Below, in pieces: positions 12,301 to 25,064 of a stretch of DNA of 64,000 nucleotides. The position numbers and the translations under genes are program-made. The notes beneath the pieces are model-generated. The model was not told the origin of the DNA and did no database searches. It saw only the letters and a list, made by a program, of their open reading frames with translations. The stretch's first letter is position 1. Each line of letters begins with the position of its first letter. Source of the stretch: Pohlia nutans (lineage: Eukaryota; Streptophyta; Bryopsida; Bryales; Mniaceae); assembly GCA_022496805.1 (NCBI GenBank), contig CM040085.1:23589811-23653810 (forward strand), read 5' to 3'.

Positions 12301-13347
12301 GTACCTAATTGTGACACCCTAAATGCAACACACTAACACATCTTGCAAGATGAGAACATACTGATTCTGAGAATGTATACCACCTTAACATCACAACTCG
12401 TGTTGGTTTGGTTTTAGGTCATCTGACACTAAAACTTTGAACCCTTGTAACTTATGAGAGTACACATTGATTTTGAGAATGTATATCACCTTAACATCAT
12501 AACTTGAGTTGGTTTGCTTTTAGGTCATCTATAAGTAGAACTTTGAACCCTTGTAACTTTTGCATATAGTAGGCAAATAACACATTCTTTGATGCATTGG
12601 AATCCTCTTTGACTTGCTAACAAGAAGGTGGGGGCGGCGGTGGGGGAGCTAAGCAAACCTGAAAGCGCGTTCGCCATATTTCCAAGACTCGCGCCAGAAG
12701 ATGGAAGAGAACCCGAACAGAAACGATCCGTTAGGCAACCCCCTTGACAAACGATTCCAGAGCTCCACAGAAACCTCTGCCCTAATCTCGAGCGCATGCG
12801 CCTTGGGCGCGTAATGCGCAATGAACGGGAGAGACGACACGCCTTCAATGGCATCGGAAATCACGTAACCTTCCGTGGGATGCAAGTTCCCGCTGCTCGG
12901 ATTCACGCGCAGCGACCACGCCGACCGCCCCGCCACTTTCCAGGCGGACAACGCGAGGCTGTCGTACAGCAGCTGCGAAAGCGTGTCCCGATCAAGCTTC
13001 TTTGAATTCACAGGCTCCTGGAAAATCACGGGCCACAACGGATTTTCGAGAGATGGATCGTTTTCCGAGAAGTGCTCGAGGCTCACGACGCGGGCGCCCA
13101 CGTAGCGTCGGAACGGGTTGGGCTGATTGATCCAGTCCAGGCCGTGAGGTCCGCGCGCGTACTTGCGAAACGAATGCTTCGTCTCCTCGTGGTACTTGAT
13201 CAGAGTGGCAATGTCCGCATCCGCATCCTGCTGCGTCTGGCTTTCTGCCATCCCCGGCTTGGACGACGATGCTCTCGAGAATCCGCGGGACTTTGGAGCG
13301 TAGGAATTGCTCACTGGCATCCGCAATCCTAATTTCGCAGCCCTCAT
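9385..13347 (-). CDS. Nitroreductase/SagB-type flavoprotein, six exons
   Basis: Six exons join in frame: 12659-13347, 11798-12021, 10914-11284, 10097-10471, 9639-9828 and 9385-9515 (1980 nt, 659 residues). All introns are GT-AG and every phase matches. The product is related to the plant nitroreductase-family proteins of the SagB/McbC type, which are FMN-dependent oxidoreductase-like proteins with two nitroreductase-fold halves; the substrate is unknown. Visible motifs are HGLDWINQPNPFRRY, NPSSGNLHPTEGY (about residue 152), YCNHDVGHAIGA at the exon 1/2 junction, RKRRSAVSMDG opening the second half (about 430), GEGFFSLGMLARFEP and TGIGCFFDDP (about 613). The first ATG is at 13347; family members usually begin near MAESQTQ (13251), so the extra 32 residues could be a targeting peptide. 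The gene looks intact and stands alone. Confidence 0.85.
11412..11742. mobile_element. GAGCATG MITE in nitroreductase intron 2
   Basis: The element begins GAGCATGCATCC and ends with the inverse of GAGCATGCACACC. A TTA trinucleotide flanks both sides (11409-11411 and 11743-11745), pointing to a PIF/Harbinger-type MITE. It lies wholly inside the intron between exons 2 and 3 (11285-11797), so it does not break the reading frame. Confidence 0.65.
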
Positions 13348-13740
13348 AATTCCTAAACCCTCATAATTTCGCAACCCTCATGAATCAAAATTTTCCGTCA
13401 AGCTCCTTCACGATTCAAGAATTGAAATTTTCCGTCAAGCTTCTTCACAATTTCTTCAAGTCAAGCCGAGAAACAGACTGTGCAATCAGCTCTCTCTAAT
13501 AGCAACCCTAATTTCGCAGCCCTCGTAATTTCGCAACCCTCGTGAATCAAAATTTGCCGTCAAGCTCCATCACGATTCCTGAATTGAATTTCTGTCAAGC
13601 TTTTTCACAATTTCTTCAAAGAAACAGACTGTGCACTCAACTCTCACTAATTGCACTGCCTCGACAGCCGAGAAACAGACTGTACACTCGACACTCTCTA
13701 ATTGCACTGCCTCGATGTCAAGACGAGAAACAAACTGTAA
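13323..13740. repeat. Duplicated 5' flank of nitroreductase gene
   Basis: A block beginning CCTAATTTCGCAGCCCTC and running through TTTCGCAACCCTC, GAATCAAAATTT, CCGTCAAGCTCC and TTTCTTCAA occurs at about 13323-13490 and again at 13503-13620. A shorter GAGAAACAGACTGT unit then recurs at about 13469, 13620, 13670 and 13725. The gene's first ATG lies in the gene-proximal copy; the equivalent position in the distal copy is ACG. The region presumably also holds the promoter and leader. Confidence 0.65.
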
Positions 13741-13978
13741 TATACACTCAATTTTCTCTTCACAAATGGGCGCCAGTTTTCTAAATGCACTCACACGTGT
13801 TCACAGCTTGACATGTGGAAGTTGCCTGTCCAATCAGATTCACACACAACATGAGAGATTGGAGATTGTGTAAATGCAATTACTCCGTATAAAGTGTGCA
13901 ATTAATTACAAATGGAAAGGAATTGGCTACGCCCACCCACATAATGAAGAGATGCCCAATATATGTTGGGCACAATTA

Positions 13979-14394
13979 GAGCATGCCCAACAGCTCCAAA
14001 CAGTCAAATATGTTTATCAAGCATTAATTTGAGGGCCATTTTTAACTTAGAGGAATGTTAAACAAGAAGAAGTCTAGCAACATTCCTTGTGCAAACACCA
14101 AAGCAACTTATTAAAAAGAGATTTTATGAAAAGAACTTGATGGCTTTAAAACATACGCCAGTGAATAGTCTTCAAGTCCATTATTAAATTATTGATTGAG
14201 CAAAGATTCTTACTTGGTGTGAGTAAATTGTTTGCTTCTATAGATGGCGAGGACAACTCAAACTTTAGCCCCAAATACCATTTCTTGATGTTAATTAAGT
14301 GGGTTGTTGTTTGAGCGAACTTCAGAGCAAATGCATCTAGCAGTACCAAATCATGGCGTTGGTCCTCCAAAAGCACCTGCTGTAGGACATGCTC
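13979..14394. mobile_element. GAGCATG MITE with TTA duplication
   Basis: The left end reads GAGCATGCCCAACAGC and the right end is the inverse of GAGCATGTCCTACAGC. TTA flanks both ends (13976-13978 and 14395-14397). It shares the GAGCATG terminus and TTA target with the MITE in the nitroreductase intron, so both probably belong to one PIF/Harbinger-derived superfamily. It is non-coding. Confidence 0.75.
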
Positions 14395-16129
14395 TTAGCA
14401 GCTAAAAATAATCTAACACCATCACTATACTAGTTGTACCACACATTAATTGGTACCAAATCTTCTCCCCACATATCGGACCATTCCCAAACACACGTCA
14501 TCGCCCACTTTGTCGCAAATACAATCACATACAAAGAACCAACAATCCCCTCAAAACTAAACAAATCAAGGACATAGGCTTTCGCAATACACATATTTTG
14601 CATTCACCATCAAAGCCATAGTATAGTAACACCCAACCAAATAGATGCACTCAAAATAGTAACATAAAACCTACAAATACCACAAAGTCACATACAAACC
14701 ACCCAACCCACACCCCCTAATACACTAGTAAAGAAAAATACAAAATAGAATAAATTTATATACCCACCTTCCATCATCTCGACAACCACAAACACACCCT
14801 CACTACCAAACTATGAAATAAATACCACATTACAATTTCCACCACAATACAACTACTATACTCATGGATCCTTCAAACCACCTAAACAAGATGATGACGG
14901 CCACTGAAAAAAAAAGAAAATTGGTTATAGAATATACAACCTAACAAAAACAAAGGTATAAATATCAATAAACTACTTGGACTACAAACCATTTTTAGAG
15001 CCGAATTAATGGCCATACATACTCAAACTAATTACCACCAAGTACGCAAACAAACCCGCACACATATTTACTAATTGCCTCAATTGTTTGTATGTACTCA
15101 ACATACAACTAAAACACTCAATACTACATAACAACCACGTTGACAAAACCATATTAACCCCTAAAAGCCCGAGGGGTATTTGACAAAACATAGATGTGTT
15201 ATAATATGTGCCTTCTATATGTTTAATGAAGTTTGGTTCAATAGACAAAATATAGGGCTCCATCTCTACAAATTATTCATACAGTCAAATTTCCAAAAAT
15301 AACTTTAGATCTATTTTAATGAATTTAAAAGCATTAACCTCTGAAAATTTGTATAAATTATAATTTTCACTTTTAGAGTTTAAATTTAGCATAATTGGTT
15401 AAAGTTGGATTATCTATTGCAAACTTCATAAAAGCAAAAGAAATGATAGAAGGAACATCATTACTTTCTCCAAATAGCAAATTTTATAGCACTAAGACAA
15501 TGTTGAGGTGATCCACTTTGAAAATTCACATATTGTAATGACAGATTCTCACAAGAAATTATTGACAATAAAATCCAAAAATACCAATCATTAATTAACA
15601 ACATCATTAATCAAGGTTAGAAAGTAGACTTACTTAGTCATCACGACTAGAGTTAGAAATACAATGCACACCCCCTCAATGAAACACTTAGAAACAAAAT
15701 TTGAACTATCCGAAACTGCCATCACGCAGACTAAGCTAGATAAAAGAAAAATTGAAAATAACCAACCACTACCAATAGACCCGATTTAAAAATACAAAAC
15801 AAAATTGGTAGTTAAAGACCACTATTTATTTACGATTAGCTCTATTTAGAGAGACATACCGATTGGTTGGTACAAATTTCCTGCTTATGATAACTTATTA
15901 GCAACACCAAGTCATGTATATCACATTATCGTTTAAATGGACCCAATGGAAATCAACCTGGACTACATAATTGTAACACAAGGTCCTCTACCAACTATGA
16001 GCATTTTGACTGCACGGGCGGTCAATGCGTCATAAAAAATGGTCCAAGGCGGGTTTGCAAAATCTAAACACCTCCAAGCAATAACTTCCTAATCTACGGC
16101 GGAATAATACAACAAGGAATTACCGTAGT

Positions 16130-16510
16130 CAAATCAAATGACGGAATGAGCCAATGGAGTGTACAAGGGGGCCAAAATGGGCCCTCACGAAAAATGACAA
16201 CACACTAAATAAACCTAGAACACAATTAACGTGAAATACTCGGTTAATTCACCCGCAATTGTTTTAGGTAACTATGGTACCTAAAACAAGGTCAAATAGG
16301 TAAAATAATAGCAAGAAGGGGTAAATTGCACCCTCAAATAAAATGGCAGCACAAGAACAACTTACAATACTAGAATTGTCATAAAATGCTCCACCGATCC
16401 ACCACAATTGGTTTAAGTCACTTTGGTACCTAAACCAATGTCAAATTAGGTAAATTAAGTGCACAAGTGAGTTAATTGAACCCTTGAATCAAAACGGCAA
16501 CACACATGTG
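16130..16510. repeat. Degenerate tandem repeat, about 150-bp period
   Basis: Units share GGTACCTAAAACAAGGTCAAA (about 16276) and GGTACCTAAACCAATGTCAAA (about 16425), followed by a TTAGGTAAA-like block, a CACCCTCAAATAAAATGGCA-like block and GGCAACACA. A weaker third unit precedes them near 16140. The first unit contains a short palindrome TTTTAGGTA/TACCTAAAA around 16270. No function is evident. Confidence 0.5.
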
Positions 16511-19148
16511 AGTACAAAATGTGCTTATACATTCAAAATACGCCCAACTAATACACAAAACACCATAAAATGCTAACAAATGACCACACACAAAATACAA
16601 GTAGGAAGAAGGAGATGTGAATGAATGTTGTGCTTTTTGTGAGGATTTGGGCAGCGTTTTTGCGTCTTGCCCAAAACCTATGATTTATATACAATTTTGC
16701 CTACCAATCACAAATAAACCTAATACACTAAATTATGCAAACCCCGATGCAATTTCGGCAGCGCTTCCGCACTATGTTGTGCACTAGGATTTTACACCAC
16801 AATCAACACTAAAATTCAAAACTCACCACAAAGATCATTCAAACTAATGCAAGCAATAGAATAGGAACAAATCAACAAAGATCTCAATTAGAGAAATTAA
16901 AATCGCATTTAAATACCAAAAACCTCCACAAGTCACACAAAATATTGAGAGGTGACTTTCACCTCCAAAAATGCCTAATAATCAAGGAGGCGGCTAACCT
17001 TCCTTCTCTTATATCACCTTTTTGGATGCATGTGAGGACTTCAAGGTTTTCGCCACTCTGGCACTTTTTTGGAGTCTACGGCGATGATTTTATTAGGGAT
17101 GTCCAACGGCACAATGGCCATTTATGGCATGTTGCTAGGTTGCATACCCTAAATGCGGATGTGTACTAGCCATTCTCCTTGTCTTGTCATTTGCTCTTTG
17201 TCATTTTGCCTCTCGTCTCTAGTACCTACACTCGCCATTAACTCCTTATCGCTTGGTTTAATCCTCCACTCCTTTGTTTAGTGCCAATACTAAGATCCAC
17301 AATTCCTTCCACTCTCTCTAGGATTCAATATGCTAAGGTAGTATAGATGGTGATTCAATGCCTTGAATTGTTGTTGAAGCCATGCAATAGAATTGGAGCC
17401 CAAACTTTGAGAACACCGTTTTTGGTGTTTTCTTATTTTTTTCCTGCTTCACCCCCATTGATTTATCTTGAATGTTTGACATCTATTGTTCATGAATTCT
17501 CACCCATTTTTATTCAAACTAAGGTCTAACAACCACTTTGAAGGATTTTGCAAATAACTCTAAGGTGTATATGTAAAGGTTGACAATTTGTTATTTTTTA
17601 ATTTTAAATATACTTGTAGTTTCTAGAAGTCGTGGTATATATTCTTTCTCCCCTACTTTGAACACATGCCAATTCTATTTCTATATTGGAGAAATTTGCA
17701 AAGTCACCTAAATCCACCCTATGATCCACCCTCTGAATTAGAATAATAATAGTATAGTTGTGACTGCATGGTCATCAAAGCATGCAAGCTTTCCCTTATC
17801 GTGTACTAAGGTTGGATGCTCTAAAACCGCCACCTCCCCCAACTATGACATATAGATTTTTCTTTGGGCCACCACAGTTGAGACTCAAAACCACCAATTT
17901 CACTATTCAAGTAAACCAATGGCATGCCAAGCATTGCAAAGTAGTTGGTGGTTTTGGATATCATTATAAGTGAAATTTAGTACCACATGGTGTGGTCATG
18001 GGGGAACCTATATGTTGATATCGAGTGCTGGTGTTCTTTCCTCATTTAAAATTTGTATCAATTTCAACATTGAGAATAAAATTGTGGAAAAATATGCGTT
18101 CCTTGTTAAACCTTTTGTAGAATGGACGAAAATTATTTCACCAAAGATATCATTACTAAAAATACACAGATTGCTTAAGTTGGTGGTTTTAGGACAATCA
18201 ACCATGGTAGAGCCTTGGTATAGGTTTGGAGGAACGTTGTTGCTATAGGTGAGCGCCCGAATTCCACGCCGGTGGTTCCAAGCTCCCCGGGGGGTGCACT
18301 CTATTCTCAAGTTGAACACCACGTGCGATAAAAACAAATCTACTTTTTACGTAAAGCATCACCAAAATGGGTCAAAATTTTATCAATTTTTTTTCATGAG
18401 TAGATATACACGGTATCTATTATATAGTAAAAAATGGTAACCAAATTTGATGATTTGTTTTTTTAATAAAACATATCGTTTCTAACTAGAATGACGGAGA
18501 ATTGAACTAAAACAATTACTACAAAAAATGAAGATGACAAAAAATTTCAAAAAAATATAAAAAAGATATTATCAATGGTTATGTTTATGTAGAAAAAATA
18601 TCATAATTTTTAAAATTATCTATGGCATATAATATAGGGTAGCAAATTTTGATCGCACATGGTTATGAAACGTAAGGGGGTGTGATCTCCCCGAGCCAAG
18701 CTCAAGTCCCGACAACTACAGAAATAAATGTAATTGGTCGTGTGTTCAAGGGGAGCAAAGGAGGGTGAAACCTAAAATTTGACTATTTTCAATTCAAAAA
18801 AATTCTCATCCTTTCTTTACAAGTTTTTTTATTTTTTTTATTTTTTTTAGTTTTCTTTCACATAATTCACAAGGTGATCCTAGATGATGACCTTAGATAC
18901 GTTGCATGTAGTACGGAAAAGTTCAACAAAGAATTCTAACCTACGTGAGCTATTCTGGTAGGGTTCTTTTAAGGGGAAAGATTAAATCGTTTAAGGATAA
19001 TTCACTAAAGTCACTTATAAGGGTAAAGATAATTAGACTCAATCACCTAATGTTAATAAAACTTATTTTATGTTAAAATGGGATAGGGGCTCTCGCCTAT
19101 AACTAATTCCAGTCAGATACATATGCAACTGTCTTGTCCTATCTTAAG

Positions 19149-20767
19149 GTCAAATAGTCACAAAAAGGGGAGACACCCTTTTTATAGTATCCAATGTGGG
19201 TCGAATAGACATAGTTTCCATGTATCCATGCTTCATAGTCCTCACTTCTCTTATGTCTATTTATAAATTCACATCTATCGTATAATTTGCTTAAGTTAAG
19301 AGAAAAGATTCTTATTTCATATAGGTCTTTCGCTTAAATCTTTATAATCCATCTTGCTCCATCTGGCATTCTTTATTTATTTAGTGTATTTCTTTACACT
19401 TTAAGAATTTACGTATCCCATCTATTAGGACACTACAACGACATTGATTCTATTATACCCCACGAGGATCTACATTATCAATCTAAAGTAAAGTTGATAA
19501 AGAATAATTATTCTCTAAAGATGGCCAGTCCTTATGGATTCACTCTTTTATCATTATGACTTGCTAATACTATAGATTACCCGTTGTATAAAATACTCAA
19601 TGTCAAATTGACTCTCTATATTTTAGTTGTACAACTCTTATCAAACAAGATTCATTTTGAATCTTTAAATTTCCATGGTAATAATTTATAAGGCAATGCA
19701 CCACAGCGGAGTTTGAAACACTCTAGCTTCCTCACTAGCTATCGACTCCCTTGGTCTCACTCCTATTTATACATAGTCGTCACTATGCATATTTAATTCT
19801 TAAAGAACTTCAATCCTGATTTACACATTGTATATTGATTTACTCATTCCAATACACAAATGCACTCTCTAAGTCAAATTGACAATTCTTGTCTAACATA
19901 TTTTAACCTATACATATTACTATAATTTTATATAGCCTTCTGGATACTCTGAACAACGTCAAGTAGACAGTTATGATGTTCTCTCAGTATCCTTTTCAAT
20001 ATTCAGAATTTGTCTAATTTTTCTAAGTCAAATTGATCAGTTACATTGTCAAATTGTCATGCTCTTGTATGTATCCAACACACAGTGGATTTCAGTGTAG
20101 TCAAATAGACAATTGGGAAGCTTTCTCAATTAGACTGTTTGTTCAATATATTTTCCAATGTCAATTTGATCAGAGTTCACCAAGTCCAATTGACTGTATC
20201 AAATCACCAATTTCCAATGATCTCAGTCTATCTATACATTCACTGTGTACAACATCAACTGATATACTCAAATCAATTTGACCAGGATTCTTCACAGTTA
20301 CTTGTTATGCATTCATGCATTTCCCTATTCCAGATTCAGACTCAATCAAGCTCTGTCAAGTGGACTCTGTAAATGAATGCATACAAAATTCAGTTTTCAT
20401 ACATACTTCAAATAATTCATACAACATTTCAATTCAACAACCACCAGGACTGAATCAAATAGACAAATAGAAATTCATACATCACATTCACAAGTAAAGG
20501 CAATTAAGCAAAAATAAGCAATCCAACGCTTTTTTACTTCTCCTTGTCAACTGGACTGTGAGCGTGAGCAATTAAGAACATTTACAAGGCAAAAAACATA
20601 CAAAGTATTATTTAGACTATCACTCTCTAATGGTGTAGCGACGACTTGCTCCCCTTTCTTATATATATTGTGAATTCTAAAAGCTACACCTCTTAATATC
20701 TTTGTTTAAGTCTAATTGACTGTTTGTATCTTAATTCATACACCGGTTCCATTCTAGTCCATTAGAC
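19149..20767 (+). repeat. Cluster of recurring 10-mer TCAAnTnGAC
   Basis: Variants of TCAAATTGAC, TCAAATAGAC, TCAAGTGGAC and TCTAATTGAC occur on the plus strand near 19149, 19201, 19602, 19874, 19959, 20028, 20049, 20101, 20127, 20161, 20185, 20273, 20356, 20456, 20547, 20711 and 20758. Spacing is irregular, so it is not a simple tandem array. Some copies contain the W-box core TTGAC, others do not. Function unknown. Confidence 0.45.
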
Positions 20768-21039
20768 TCATTACATTCACATCTAAATTCAGTTTAAGAA
20801 CTAAAAAAAAAACAAATTCACACTACATTGCAGATATCTATTATATGTAAATTCTTATTCAACATTGAGTTTTTTTAAGAATGACAACCCATAATTGCAT
20901 ACAATCATCAATTTATTTTGATTTTAGATGGTAGCACAAGCTACAATCAATTCTAGCACACATTAGACATACCTAAAATTAGATAGAATTCTCACAGAGA
21001 AATCTCCACATATCCTCACACCAACCTCATACTTCCCTA

Positions 21040-21148
21040 AGGGAAGGAGCTTGGTGGCTTGTGTGAGTGGGTGTCAAAAAAATTTATATCGAGATTTAAA
21101 ACACCCTGTTGCAGACAGGTTATCAGATTCTCACTTTATGGATAACTC
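21040..21148 (-). repeat. Inverted copy of dispersed repeat at 5771-5895
   Basis: GGAGCTTGGTGGCTTGTGTG, ATATCGAGATTT, AAACACC and GATTCTCACTTTA appear in the reverse-complement order of the repeat at 5771-5895. It abuts the TTAA-type element that follows. Confidence 0.55.
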
Positions 21149-21682
21149 TAACCCTTTAACGTCCCGATTCAACACTGTTTTCAAAGATTCATTATAAAAT
21201 GTTTGATGAAAAATAAAAATGGAGTTGATGTACAAAGCAAAGTTGTAAATGTCAATGTGAAGATAACATCTGTACAGTTGGATTCATCATATTTATCATT
21301 AATACTTTTTAATCAATTTTGCAAGGTTTTCTCTTGAAATTCAATTTAAAATCCAAAATTAACACAAAAAAATCAAAAAATATTGGAATGAAATTGGAAT
21401 AACATGCACTACAAGAATAACATAATTCTACTTATTATGGAAAATCATGTTCAAGGTCTCACTTTTTGAAGTAAGAATGAAAATTGACACAAACCACATT
21501 TGTTATTCTTCAAAAATTCACATTATCTTATTTTGAAAATTCATACTGTACAAATGGTAGTCAACTAGCACAAGAATCAAGAGAATATTGGATGGATGAA
21601 AAACATCACAATATGTAGTGAAGGGACGCGTCAGAAATCATCTAACGTCCAAAATATGGACGTTGGCGTGTCAAAGGGCTAA
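21149..21682 (+). mobile_element. TTAA-type non-autonomous element, copy c
   Basis: The element starts CTAACCCTTTAACGTCCC and ends near the inverse of TTAGCCCTTTGACACGCC, so the terminal TTAA has decayed to CTAA at both ends. The interior matches the reverse complement of copy b (7561-8534). It has no coding capacity. Confidence 0.5.
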
Positions 21683-22764
21683 TGTAAGAAGATTGACTCA
21701 ACTTAGTACCCAAATTAAGGTTTGGTCCCATTATTACAACTCTCTGGTTGCTAAAATGTATTTGGCCCCTTGTTTTCCAATAGAAATAACATTAAAATAG
21801 CACCTCAATTTGTATCCAGAATGCAAACTAAGCGACACCTCAACAGCATCGCTAATGCTGTCTTTGTCCAGAGTCAAATACAAGGATGAATTCAATTCAA
21901 TTGGGTGAGAGGGAAAAAGAAAAAAACTTTACAACTAACTTATCCCTTCTGACATTACAAGACTACATATCAACGAAGTTGTTTTTAGTGAATTTTAGCG
22001 TTTTTGCTACATTGAATGGCATCGTGCTAATTTATACATTGAAAAAAAAAAAAAATCAAGATTTTCGCCCCATACCCGCCTGTAACATGGGCGAAGGAAC
22101 CTCAACCAGGGCTTGTGCAAGGTCTTTTAGCCCGGGTATCAAACTTAGGGTGAGAGGTCGTGTCTGATGGAAGCCAGGTCATACCGTGTGACCTCCAACA
22201 AAAGCCATCGACGCCACCATCTTCCTCAATTTGGAGCCTCGCCTCCACCTCCCCAATCTGCTAAAATTTCTTTGTTTAGCCTCATCGAGTTACCCCAGTC
22301 TGAGATTGCGCACCTCCACATGTTGAAATTTTAGCCATTGCTGCAGATCATGGGCCATGTTTCATTTGCTTCCATCTTCACTTTGTTCACCGTTCGTCAA
22401 AGAGTTGCTCAATGTCGAGAAATCATTTTGTGGAGGGCAGCCGCTTTAAGGTTTTGTGTAATTTTGGTGTGGTGCTTTGATGCATGGTGAGCGTTTTGTT
22501 GCAGGTCCTACTCAATCAAAAGGTACGTAAAATTCACATAAATCCTAAGGATTCATCGTTCAATATCACTCAATTTTGTTTTGCTACTGCTTATACTAGG
22601 ATTTGGGTTTGTGATTTGGAACTAATCCCCTGTTGTTGTTGTGCACCGAGGGTGGAGGCATGGCGTTCCAAGTGCAACACTTGACCAAGAAACATGTACA
22701 AGCAACCTTGCCTTCTAACTACTGAGTTAAAGTTTTTGAGAGCGGTAGGAATTCTTTGCCCGCG
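21683..22764. other. No gene; flank of the hAT relic
   Basis: No supportable coding sequence. The stretch from about 22060 is less AT-rich than the upstream DNA and could include the 5' end of the hAT element, but I could not identify a terminal inverted repeat or an 8-bp target duplication. Confidence 0.35.
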
Positions 22765-24753
22765 ATGAAGTGTGCAGTGAGTGAGGTGAAAGACATCGAG
22801 AGTGCTGCGCGGAGAGTAGAGATGGACGATGGGGTGGGAGGGGGTGGCGACGAGGAGGACGGTTGGAGCGAGTTCGCAGAAGTTCCTGCACCTCTTCAAG
22901 CATCTTTGCCCGTCGTGACACTGTTGCTCGCACTTGCCCAAGTGAGTGTGTCGATTGGCGTGGCTGATGATGCGCAACTTACTAGGAGTGTTCACATCAC
23001 GGTGGGGTCGCGACCAGCGGAGCTTCTTCAGTTGTCCGAGTCAAAGCCACTTTCTGCACCTCGGCAAGAGAAAGGAAAGCATGTCGCTTGCCGACCCCTG
23101 TTTTATGATCTTGTCGGGCTCAGTTCCGACTCTGAGGTAAGAAGGGAGTCCTCCTCGCATGGTGCCGTGAGAGGAAGTGTGCGGAGGTTTCAGCCCTCAT
23201 GGCAGCGTCGTTCCCATGGGCTGAGCTTGTGTACAATGAGGTGGGTGTGGCATCCATGGTTAAGTGTGCAATTTGTACCAGAATCGAGAAGCACATCACC
23301 ACTATCTGTATGAAAAAGGACAACCTCAACAAGCACGCTGGGTGGAAGTGCGCCACCCGAGCGATGCTGAAGGAGGGAGTCCTAAAAGGGGAGTGGTATC
23401 GTGATCGTCAAAATAAACACTTCAGAAACGAGAAGTTGTATGCAAGTTTGGGTAGAGATTCTGTTGTGGAGCAACTGTAGAAAGATGATCCAGATGCAAG
23501 GCACAAAAAACGGGAGCAATTTGCCACAATTTTTTGGCTTCTTAGTAATGCCAGGCCCATGAAGGACTATCCTTCTGCTCTACAACTCTTTCAGTACCTC
23601 GGTGTACCGTATCCAAGAAAGCATTGGTGCTTGTCGTCAGCCTGGGATATGGCCGAAGCAATGCATCACGTATTCCGAATGAAAGTGAAAGAATTCCTCT
23701 TAGCCGCTCGTTTTATTGCAATGTCTGCTGATGAGGTTACGTCTGTTGATAGTGCTTCCTAGATCTCAATCCATGCATATGTTGTTGTAGACTTCGTTAG
23801 AGTGCCGTTGCTACTAGGGTGGGAAAGGGTTGTTGCTTCTGGCAAAGCCGGTTCGGATCATGTCACCAAGGTGATCATGGCTGCTTTATTAGGGCCTGGT
23901 GGATTGACACACGAGCAGGCTATGAATAGACTTATTTCGTTTGGTGTTGACGGACATAGTGTCTTCCAAGGTTGCAGGAATGGGGTGATTGTCCAGATCC
24001 GAGAGAAATATTCTCCACACCTAATAGGTGTGCATTGGATTGCTCATCACACGAACTTGGCTGTTCAAGCCATGTCTGATACGTATATTGTAGTGAGAAC
24101 TGAGGTTTTAGTTCAGAAGATTCACGAGTATTTTTTGAAATCCAGTAAGAGGCACTTGGACTTCACTAAACTAGCTGACATAATGGAAACAAAGGGGAGG
24201 AAGATCTTGAAGCACGTTAGAACACGGTGGTTGAGTTTGCTACTGCCTGCTTAGCGTGTAGTCAGTGAGTATCGGACTTTAGTCATGAAAATGGAGTTGG
24301 ATAATGCCAAAGAAACTAACTCCAAGACATTGCTTGCTTCACTCACTGACGTTGAGACTCTGCTAGGACTTGCATGCCTCGTATCCCTCACCGAGGTCGT
24401 TGACTGCATAATGCAGTTTGTGCAATCCCGCAACGTATACATACGTGATTTTGTAGCAGCCCTAAGTAAATGCCAATTATAGTTGAGCACCATATTCTTG
24501 GATCCTGATATGGCTTTCAAATCTGATGCCTTCTCGTTACTACATAGACTTGAGGAGACATGCTCTCCCACCATTCGGCTGAAATAGGTGAGCGATTTGA
24601 ACCAAGCGGATGTGGAGCACTTGGTCTTCCAGGGATCAGAGGTTTCCAATAAAATTTGGCTTTACCAAACCGACTTCGTGACAGGAGTTCAGAAGTTGGT
24701 GACCCGTGAGATCTTGGCCGAAGCAATCTAAAAAACCAAACTTGCTGTCACTG

Positions 24754-25019
24754 GTACGTCTTCCAATTACTATTGTCTTCTCATGTTCAATTGAGTTCAT
24801 GTTAATTATTGTTGCATTTTGTGCATTTGCATTTGTCACTGATAAGTTTTCCAATTACGATTGTCTTCTCATGTTCTATTGAGTTCATGTTAAAATATGA
24901 TGCTTTTGTGCGTTTGCATTTGTCACTAGAAAGTCTTCCAATCACCATTGTCTCCTCGTGTTCAATTTATTTCATGTTGATGATGCATTTGTGCATTTGC
25001 ATTTGTTACATTTGTGTAG
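24754..25019 (+). repeat. hAT intron made of three tandem 85-bp units
   Basis: The intron begins GTACGTC and ends TTGTGTAG. Inside it, units starting TCTTCCAATTAC (about 24759), TTTTCCAATTAC (24847) and TCTTCCAATCAC (24932) each continue with a TTGTCTTCTCATGTTC-like block, TTCATGTT and GTGCATTTGCATTTGTCAC. The tandem array therefore makes up nearly the whole intron. Confidence 0.75.
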
Positions 25020-25064
25020 GTGCAGCTTGTTCCGTTGATGCCGAGCTTCACTTTCGGTTCCCAT

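Larger units (their letters stand above)
14398..21039. other. Gene-free region of degenerate repeats
   Basis: No gene is supportable. About 14400-16100 has a marked excess of C over G on the plus strand, as seen for transposons read on the minus strand, but no coding match remains. A degenerate tandem repeat lies at about 16130-16510 and a cluster of a 10-mer at 19149-20767; both are listed separately. The remaining open frames are short and without motifs. Confidence 0.5.

Noticed and set aside
22756..23313. 185-residue ORF as an independent gene
   Set aside because: It runs into the hAT transposase frame and is more likely its N-terminal exon; the later half is probably intronic.
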